Shown: positions 12,710 through 17,146 of the stretch, in pieces
How positions within the stretch are numbered: the first letter of the stretch is position 1
Layout of the letters: every line of letters begins with the position of its first letter
From: Candidatus Woesearchaeota archaeon
GTDB taxonomy: Archaea > Nanobdellota > Nanobdellia > Woesearchaeales > J091
Assembly (NCBI GenBank): GCA_003695045.1
Contig: RFJB01000152.1
Span: 1-17,146, forward strand
DNA: 17,146 bases
Reading direction: 5' to 3'
The notes under the pieces: generated by a model
Told to the model about the DNA's origin: nothing
The model's input: the letters and a program-made list of their open reading frames with translations, nothing else
Databases searched by the model: none
Translations under genes and position numbers: made by a program

Positions 12710-13667
12710 CTTTTTCTGGAGCTTCCTTCTCGTTTTGTTTCCCTGTTTCCTTTTCAAGCTCCATCTTCTGGAATATGAGCAGGTCCTCGGTGGTAAGCTT
12801 CTCGCCCTTTTTTATCTTCTCCTGAACTTCTGCTTTTTTGTCTTCCAGCTTTTTGAGGACTGCCTCTTTGTTCTTCTTCTTTATTCCCTCTGAAACAACG
12901 CTGGCTTCCTTGTTGAGTTGGTTGAGCTGGCTGAGTTTTTCTTTCAGCTGCCTGTTCACTTCCGAGAACTTGTTTTTGAACTCTATAAATTTCTTGTAGC
13001 GCTCCTCTTCCTCTTTTCTGAGCTCGTCAACCTTATTGGAGAGTTCGAGCATTCTTTCATGCTCTTCCTGCGACTTGGCTGCTTTCTCCTGAATGCTTTT
13101 GTGTATCTTTTCCGCCTTTTTCTTCAGGGAGTCGATTTCTTTGGACACTGCATGCGCCTTTTCTGAAACTTCAAGAATGTCCTTTGCGCTTTCGAGTTCT
13201 TTCTTCTTGTCTTTGATTATCTTCATTATTTTCTGTTCCTGCTCGAAAGGCATCACGCTGGTTTCTATCTTTTTTTCAAGCGCTTCTATCTCTCTTTTCA
13301 GGCGAGTGGGATTGATGTCAATCTTCCTGTCCTTTCCGGCCTTTTCCCTCTCGGCGTTCAGCTTTTTTATTTCTTCAATCCTCTTCTTTATCTCTGTGTT
13401 AATCTTGCTTCTCTCTTCTTTTTCTTTTTTGACCTGGTCTGTAAGTTCGTTCCGCTTCTTTTTGGCATTCTTTATTTCTTCTATAAGTCCCTGTATCTGA
13501 GAGCTTACCTCTTCTTTCTTCTTGTACCACTTCTCTTTCTCTGCGTCAAGCTCGTTGAGGTTCTCTCTCAGCTTAGAAATCTCATCGCGAAGTGCTCTGA
13601 GCTTTGCTACGACTTCCTTCTTGTCCTTAGAAGCGTTCTGGTCTTCCTTTTGGGATTCTCCATCCAT
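12702..13667 (-). CDS. Archaeal coiled-coil protein, COG1340 type
   Basis: A 321-residue protein that is almost wholly alpha-helical coiled coil: unbroken runs of E, K, L, I and R in heptads from about residue 12 to 290, with a short proline break near NPTRLKREI and a hinge around SVMPFEQEQ (about 138-147). There is no membrane helix or signal. This matches the uncharacterised archaeal coiled-coil family COG1340, found widely next to translation genes but without known function. The family sometimes draws SMC-like matches only because of the coiled coil. I use the ATG at 13667, with GGTG upstream, rather than the GTG pair at 13682 inside that site. It lies downstream of P1 and overlaps the following membrane-protein gene by 8 nt. 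Confidence 0.8.
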   Translation of the reverse strand: MDGESQKEDQNASKDKKEVVAKLRALRDEISKLRENLNELDAEKEKWYKKKEEVSSQIQGLIEEIKNAKKKRNELTDQVKKEKEERSKINTEIKKRIEEIKKLNAEREKAGKDRKIDINPTRLKREIEALEKKIETSVMPFEQEQKIMKIIKDKKKELESAKDILEVSEKAHAVSKEIDSLKKKAEKIHKSIQEKAAKSQEEHERMLELSNKVDELRKEEEERYKKFIEFKNKFSEVNRQLKEKLSQLNQLNKEASVVSEGIKKKNKEAVLKKLEDKKAEVQEKIKKGEKLTTEDLLIFQKMELEKETGKQNEKEAPEKDE

Positions 13668-13691
13668 CCTGTTGAACACCACTTGTCCAGC

Positions 13692-13733
13692 TTTAAAAAA
13701 TCAGGGCTTCCGGCTCCGCTCCTGCGAAGCCGG
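13692..13733 (-). terminator. Strong GC hairpin with T-run between P1 and the coiled-coil gene
   Basis: On the minus strand CCGGCTTCGC (13733-13724) pairs with GCGGAGCCGG (13719-13710) over ten positions including one G-U, around the loop AGGA. A run of six Ts follows 9 nt later (13700-13695). It likely terminates or attenuates the stalk operon. The TTTTTTAAAG at the T-run could also serve as a TATA element for the coiled-coil gene. Confidence 0.5.
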
Positions 13734-13746
13734 CGATTCCTTTCAA

Positions 13747-13763
13747 AATACAAATTTTGTATT
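13747..13763 (-). repeat. AT-rich inverted repeat after the P1 stop codon
   Basis: AATACAAA and TTTGTATT, 8-bp arms around a single base, starting 2 nt past the P1 stop. It could be an mRNA 3' stem that is weak in RNA, or a dimeric protein site. Confidence 0.5.
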
Positions 13764-13765
13764 CT

Positions 13766-14086
13766 TTAACCGAAGAGGGCTCCGAGTCCTGCTGCCGCCT
13801 GCTCTTCGCTCACTTCTTCCTTCTTCTCTTCCTTCTTTTCTTCTTTCTTCTCTTCGGAAGAGCCGCTTTCAGCTGCAGGCGCGGCTGCTGCAGCGGGTGC
13901 TGCTACAGGAACAGCAGCTTCCTTTATTGCCTCTTCAATGTCAACTCCTTCAAGAGCTGCAACGAGTGCCTTGATTCTTGCCTCGTCGGGCTTTGCTCCG
14001 GCAGCCTCAAGGACCTTCTTAACGCTCTCTTCGTCTACTTTTCCTCCAACTTTGTGGATCAACAGTGCTGCATACACATACTCCAT
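13766..14086 (-). CDS. rpl12: 50S ribosomal protein P1 (L12)
   Basis: The archaeal stalk protein P1, 106 residues, which dimerises through its N terminus on P0 and recruits elongation factors with its tail. Residues 1-58 are the helical dimer domain ([20 protein letters not shown] start). An alanine/proline hinge ([17 protein letters not shown]) follows, then an EEKK repeat and the canonical factor-binding end [11 protein letters not shown] start at the ATG at 14086 because GGAGG lies 9 nt upstream; an earlier ATG at 14095 sits only 1 nt after that site, and the family begins MEY-like. It lies 31 nt behind P0. Confidence 0.96.
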   Translation of the reverse strand: MEYVYAALLIHKVGGKVDEESVKKVLEAAGAKPDEARIKALVAALEGVDIEEAIKEAAVPVAAPAAAAAPAAESGSSEEKKEEKKEEKKEEVSEEQAAAGLGALFG

Positions 14087-14117
14087 TTTTTTCATCCTCC
14101 GAATCTTGATTATGCAT

Positions 14118-14972
14118 TTACGCGCTCACTCCTGCTTTGTTCTGCAGTGCGAGCGCCTCTATTGCTGCTTTCTTTATTATGTCTTTCACTGTGTCGCTTG
14201 TCGGATATCCTGAGTTTATGCTGAGTGCTCTTGCGTCAGTAAATGCTTTCTGCACGAGGAATGTTGTCGTTTCTGTGGTCGGATATCCTGCATTGAATGC
14301 GAGATTGAACGCTTCCCTTGCGCTTCTTCTCAGGTCTTCTGCATACTGCTCCACGTCTATGTCGAGCACACTCTTCGGGAAGATTGTGCCGTCTTCCCAT
14401 ACTGCAGTGATGTTGAGACCGATTTCCATGGGCTCTATGCCCAGTCGCGTGAGAAGCCCTGCAAGTTTCTCGTTTATCACGTCGCCTTCTTTGGCAACGA
14501 CTGTGTCTTCCTTGACTGCGACCTTTCCGCCCTCAATTGCTGTTTTTATTCCGAAGCTTCCGAGTTCTCCGATGACGGGTCCCGGCGAAAAGGGTGTGGG
14601 TCCTGCCGGAATGACTATGTCTTTCGGCGCTGTCTGCCCTGCCTTTGCCGGCGCAGGAGTCTTGTTTTTCTGCAGCGTCTGGAAGAGCTTGAACGGGTTC
14701 TCGTTTGTGAATATCATCGCAGGCATGCCCCTGAAGTGCTCTGCCAGCTTCTCAATCTGCGGCCTTTTTGCCTTTACATTCTCCAGAGCTATCTTCATGA
14801 GGCGCTTCTTTGTCATCTTAATCTTTGTCTGGCCTCTGAGCTGCTCTCTCATCTTCTGGACTGTTCTTGCGGGGAGGTTCTCCATGTCAACTACTCCCAC
14901 CACTTTGTGATTGAGCATCTCTTTCTCAAACTCTGCTACGATTTTCTTTTTGTAGGGTGCCACATGAGCCAT
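14118..14972 (-). CDS. rpl10: 50S ribosomal protein P0 (L10), lacking the acidic tail
   Basis: P0 anchors the stalk to 23S rRNA. The 284-residue protein has the rRNA-binding N-terminal domain ([20 protein letters not shown] start, QMREQLRG-like region, [13 protein letters not shown]), the inserted archaeal domain with [20 protein letters not shown] and a [16 protein letters not shown] strand pair, then the P1-binding helices from about 218 to 280 ([52 protein letters not shown]). It ends KAGVSA. Archaeal P0 usually continues with an acidic segment and a GLGALFG-like end; here a stop follows, and the 31-nt gap to P1 has no room for it. I start at the ATG at 14972, with AAGGTG upstream; the GTG at 14981 lies in that site. 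Confidence 0.95.
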   Translation of the reverse strand: MAHVAPYKKKIVAEFEKEMLNHKVVGVVDMENLPARTVQKMREQLRGQTKIKMTKKRLMKIALENVKAKRPQIEKLAEHFRGMPAMIFTNENPFKLFQTLQKNKTPAPAKAGQTAPKDIVIPAGPTPFSPGPVIGELGSFGIKTAIEGGKVAVKEDTVVAKEGDVINEKLAGLLTRLGIEPMEIGLNITAVWEDGTIFPKSVLDIDVEQYAEDLRRSAREAFNLAFNAGYPTTETTTFLVQKAFTDARALSINSGYPTSDTVKDIIKKAAIEALALQNKAGVSA

Positions 14973-14995
14973 CTTCTTCACCTTTTAATCCTGAT

Positions 14996-15658
14996 TTACT
15001 GCTCCATCTTCACGGGCTTTCCCATTGTCAGCTTCAGGAATACAGATTTTATGTTGTTGTGCTCTCCCGGCAGGTGGTGGAGCACCTGGTCGTACAGCGT
15101 TGCTATGTTCTCAGCCACTTCCTCGTCGGGCATGTCTTCCCTTCCGACGGAAAGATGCACGACAGGGCTGTTCTTGTCCTTCGCTTTCACATGAACCGTC
15201 TTCTGAAGCTTTTCAACGAGGGGCCCCAGGCTTGCTTTCGGCGGAACTACGCATCCTGCCTTGGGGTTCGGCATTTTTCCCCTGGGTCCAAGCACGCTTC
15301 CGAACACCTGGGCAACCTTTGCCATTATGTTTGCCTGCGCTATGAACCAGTCGTGCTCTTCTGCGAGCTTCTTTATCTTTTTCTTGTCTTTCTGGTAAGC
15401 GTCAAATTCGTCCTGGATGATGGTTGTTGTGCAGTACTTCCTTGCCTCGTCAGCCAGCTCTGGTCCCACGAGAGCGCATACTTTCTGAAGCTTTCCCTTG
15501 GGATGGGGCAGTGTCACGAAGAAGTCCAGCTGCTGCGCCGGATTTTTAAGGTCGAGATTTTTAAGGTTGATTATTAAGTCGTATGTCTGCTTGAAGTTTC
15601 TCGGTTTGGACTCTGCTTTGGCCTGTTTGATAACCTCAAGTATATGCTTTCTGTTCAT
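14996..15658 (-). CDS. rpl1: 50S ribosomal protein L1
   Basis: L1 forms the mobile E-site stalk. The 220 residues match family length. Domain I surrounds an inserted domain II (about 65-155), with GSVLGPRGKMPNPKAGCVV as the family signature, and the basic C terminus ends LTMGKPVKMEQ. In methanogens L1 also represses its own operon by binding its mRNA. GGAGGAGGT precedes the ATG. It is the first gene of an L1-P0-P1 operon; L11, often upstream of L1 elsewhere, is absent. The message has a leader of about 175 nt with long complementary blocks, and the promoter lies inside the end of the upstream gene. Confidence 0.97.
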   Translation of the reverse strand: MNRKHILEVIKQAKAESKPRNFKQTYDLIINLKNLDLKNPAQQLDFFVTLPHPKGKLQKVCALVGPELADEARKYCTTTIIQDEFDAYQKDKKKIKKLAEEHDWFIAQANIMAKVAQVFGSVLGPRGKMPNPKAGCVVPPKASLGPLVEKLQKTVHVKAKDKNSPVVHLSVGREDMPDEEVAENIATLYDQVLHHLPGEHNNIKSVFLKLTMGKPVKMEQ

Positions 15659-15836
15659 CTTGCATACCTCCTCCCTACTACGCCCCTGCGCTTCCCTTTT
15701 GGGTTTTTGTGGGCTTTCCTGTGCAGCCGGTGCCGGTTTCGGGCGTCGCCCTTAAAATCCTTGCACTCTTAGCGTTTCTCCATTCAGCCCGGCTGCGGGC
15801 GTAGTCTTCGGGTCATATGAGCCGATTCGGGCTCTC
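15659..15836 (-). ncRNA. Structured 5' leader of the L1-P0-P1 operon
   Basis: In the minus-strand RNA the 17-nt stretch ACTACGCCCGCAGCCGG (15805-15789) is fully complementary to two separate downstream blocks: its second part, GCAGCCGG, pairs with CCGGCTGC (15730-15723), and its first part, ACTACGCCC, with GGGCGTAGT (15685-15677). The helices stack as an outer 9-bp and an inner 8-bp stem, with all unpaired bases on one side. The outer stem ends 4 nt before the ribosome-binding site GGAGGAGG. A GAGCC/GGCTC hairpin stands at the 5' end (15834-15819), and GGGC-GAC-GCCC lies inside the inner stem (15751-15741). The natural candidate ligand is L1 itself, but I cannot show an L1-site match. Confidence 0.6.
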
Positions 15837-15855
15837 TGGCAGGGGGACAGCCCTT

Positions 15856-16611
15856 TCATATATAAATGTAACGCTTATTTTTGCCTGCAGCTGCTGCAGC
15901 TCCTCCAATTTCCCCGAATCCGCAGTTCTTGCAGGTCGCGTCCATGCTCACCCAGCCGTCCTCTGTTTTGTATCTTTCCAGCGCTTCAGGAATGTACGCC
16001 TCAACATAGACATGGTTGGGTATGGCAACGAGCCGGGTGCGTATTCCTACTGCTCGCAAAAGGCTGCTGAGCAGTATTGAATGATCATCGCAATCTCCTG
16101 TCAGGGTCATCATGCTTTCCTCAGGGCTTTTGTAATACTCATCAGGAGGATCCCCGACATACTGCATCCCGTCCCTCACGAAATAGTAAATCGCTTTGGC
16201 ATGGCAGACCCGGTTTTCTTTTCCTCCTGCGCTTTTCCGGCATGCGGCGGAAACTATGCTGTCCGCTGTTCTTTTTGTGTAAGCGCTGACTCTCGAGGCG
16301 AGGTATGCTATGCTTTTCTCCTGGTCATGGATTTGTGAAAAGTTGCTGTTTTGCAGTGCTTTCTCCTGTATCTCTGCCTGAGTCCTGACTATCAGCTCTG
16401 AGATTGCCTTCATTTCTGGCTGAGGGTCCAGTTTTACACTGTAAGCAGGGATTATCATCAGAACGACGAGCGCTCCCAGAATGACTGCGAGAATCGCGAG
16501 AAGGTATTTTCTTTGTTTTTCCGATTTTGCTTCTGTTTCAAGCTCTTTTGATATCCTTTCGGCTTCCAGCATTATATCTTCGGGTTTGAGCCCCTCATTT
16601 TCTCTCTTCAT
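15856..16611 (-). CDS. Membrane-anchored transglutaminase-like protein
   Basis: A 251-residue protein. A charged cytosolic N terminus (1-34) is followed by one transmembrane helix at about 36-57 (YLLAILAVILGALVVLMIIP), and the rest should be outside the cell. A helical region leads to the transglutaminase-like core at about 138-235 with the triad C174 (TGDCDDHS), H200 (IPNHVYVEAY) and D224 (WVSMDATCKNCG). Four other cysteines (124, 136, 227, 230) may form disulfides or a metal site. The substrate is unknown. The ATG has GAGG 7 nt upstream and overlaps the AMMECR1 gene by 17 nt, so the two are co-transcribed. Its 3' end contains the promoter of the ribosomal stalk operon. It shares the catalytic core, but not overall layout, with the protein at 3608-5740. 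Confidence 0.86.
   Translation of the reverse strand: MKRENEGLKPEDIMLEAERISKELETEAKSEKQRKYLLAILAVILGALVVLMIIPAYSVKLDPQPEMKAISELIVRTQAEIQEKALQNSNFSQIHDQEKSIAYLASRVSAYTKRTADSIVSAACRKSAGGKENRVCHAKAIYYFVRDGMQYVGDPPDEYYKSPEESMMTLTGDCDDHSILLSSLLRAVGIRTRLVAIPNHVYVEAYIPEALERYKTEDGWVSMDATCKNCGFGEIGGAAAAAGKNKRYIYI
15857..15870 (-). promoter_or_regulatory. TATA box of the stalk operon inside the upstream coding end
   Basis: Minus strand TACATTTATATATGA, TATA core 15866-15859. These bases also encode the last residues, YIYI, and part of the stop of the transglutaminase-like gene. Start predicted near 15836. Confidence 0.65.
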
Positions 16612-17146
16612 TTTTTTCCTCGAAAACTTCTGCCTGAAACTTTAGAACTTCGCATTCTTCATCTTTCCAGGCGTCTCTTGGAAGGCCTGCTTTCTCGCAT
16701 GTTGCTTCAAGAAACTCCCGCTCTGTCATGTGGTATTCAGTGGCAACCTGAGGAAGCAGAAGCCCGGAGTACGGTCCCATGCGGACTATAAGGCCATCCC
16801 TCCCGATTTTTATGCTGTTCAGGATCTCTTCCCTGTCTCCTTCGCAGAGCACCCTTTCCGGTTCTGTGAGGACTGAGAGTTCAATGGTTGTTTCATGCAG
16901 TTCTTCTTCTCTGAGGGGAGGGAATCTGGGATCCTCAAATGCAGCTGCCTTTGCTGCTGCGCGGACGGCATCTACAAGAGGATAGACCGGCTGGACAAAT
17001 CCTATGCAGCCCCTCAGACGGCCTTTCTTCTTGAGTGTGACAAATGCCCCTCTCTTCTTCCAGCAGTCCCCGCATTGACTGAGTTCAGCCAGAATCTGCT
17101 TTGTTTCTTTTTCTGCCTCTTCCGGCAAGAATTCTTCTTTAATGGA
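16595..17146 (-). CDS. AMMECR1 domain protein, 5' end outside window
   Basis: The 183 residues visible carry the AMMECR1 fold: RGAFVTLKKKGRLRGCIGFV with the invariant LRGCIG, then YPLVDAVRAAAKAAAFEDPRF with FPPL, ELHETTIELSVLTEP, GRDGLIVRMGPYSGLLLPQVA and a C-terminal helix. The biochemical function of the family is unsettled; the LRGCIG loop lines a conserved cleft, and archaeal homologues are common. A TTG at 17128 could serve as a start, but the frame stays open to the edge (IKEEFLPEEAEKETKQIL) and the family normally has a further 15-25 residues of N-terminal helix, so I treat it as partial. It overlaps the next gene by 17 nt. Confidence 0.9.
   Translation of the reverse strand, partial: SIKEEFLPEEAEKETKQILAELSQCGDCWKKRGAFVTLKKKGRLRGCIGFVQPVYPLVDAVRAAAKAAAFEDPRFPPLREEELHETTIELSVLTEPERVLCEGDREEILNSIKIGRDGLIVRMGPYSGLLLPQVATEYHMTEREFLEATCEKAGLPRDAWKDEECEVLKFQAEVFEEKNEERK

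Noticed and set aside
5941..15730. Recurring AGCCGG hexamer near gene ends (5944, 6359, 7840, 10151, 13728, 15725)
   Set aside because: The hexamer also occurs repeatedly inside coding regions, and the total count is not clearly above expectation for this base composition.
15659..15836. RNase P RNA in the L1 leader (an AGGAAAGCCC string resembles one conserved region)
   Set aside because: The segment is under 180 nt and shows none of the other conserved regions or the P4 pairing partner.

Overview
This is an archaeal chromosome segment. It carries archaeal-type information genes (Rpo7/RpoE', Spt4, S24e, S27ae, L1, P0/L10, P1/L12), archaeal TATA boxes (TTTATAAA class) in front of several transcription units, two probable leaderless messages, GGTG/GGAGG ribosome-binding sites, and a tRNA-Ser whose anticodon loop holds a bulge-helix-bulge intron. 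Gene content (PINA-type PIN-ATPase, COG1340-type coiled-coil protein, Fcf1-like PIN protein, AMMECR1) fits Euryarchaeota or a DPANN lineage. Compact spacing and many small membrane or secreted proteins of unknown role lean towards DPANN, but I cannot fix the lineage from the sequence alone. No insertion sequence, phage gene or CRISPR array is visible; this is a housekeeping region.

Layout. Minus strand, 5740 down to 1: a secreted transglutaminase-like protein with a C-terminal anchor, the PIN-KH ATPase, seryl-tRNA synthetase, and a partial two-helix membrane protein ending in a zinc ribbon whose start lies inside serS. At 5741-6132 divergent promoters face each other. The plus-strand one drives a short hairpin RNA element followed at once by tRNA-Ser(GCT). 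Plus strand, 6615-10687: a CPA-type antiporter, an Fcf1-like PIN protein, the tight cluster rpoE'-spt4-S24e-S27ae, and a small unknown secreted protein. A hairpin terminator separates this from convergent minus-strand genes. Minus strand, 17146 down to 10809: AMMECR1 (partial) overlapping a second, membrane-anchored transglutaminase-like protein; the ribosomal stalk operon L1-P0-P1 behind a long, strongly structured leader; a coiled-coil protein; a membrane protein fused to a spermidine-synthase-like domain; and two tiny translationally coupled genes.

How the parts relate. Most genes serve translation and transcription: RNA polymerase stalk subunit Rpo7, elongation factor Spt4, ribosomal stalk and small-subunit proteins, SerRS and a serine tRNA. 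The two transglutaminase-like proteins, the antiporter, the 160-residue exported protein and the fused MFS/spermidine-synthase protein are envelope functions with unknown substrates.

Most worth following up: the L1-operon leader, where one continuous 17-nt strand pairs with two separate downstream blocks ending next to the ribosome-binding site; the hairpin element co-transcribed with tRNA-Ser, whose predicted transcription start coincides with the first base of its stem; the coupled 45- and 51-residue genes; a P0 stalk protein lacking its acidic tail; and an S24e with a 69-residue acidic tail.
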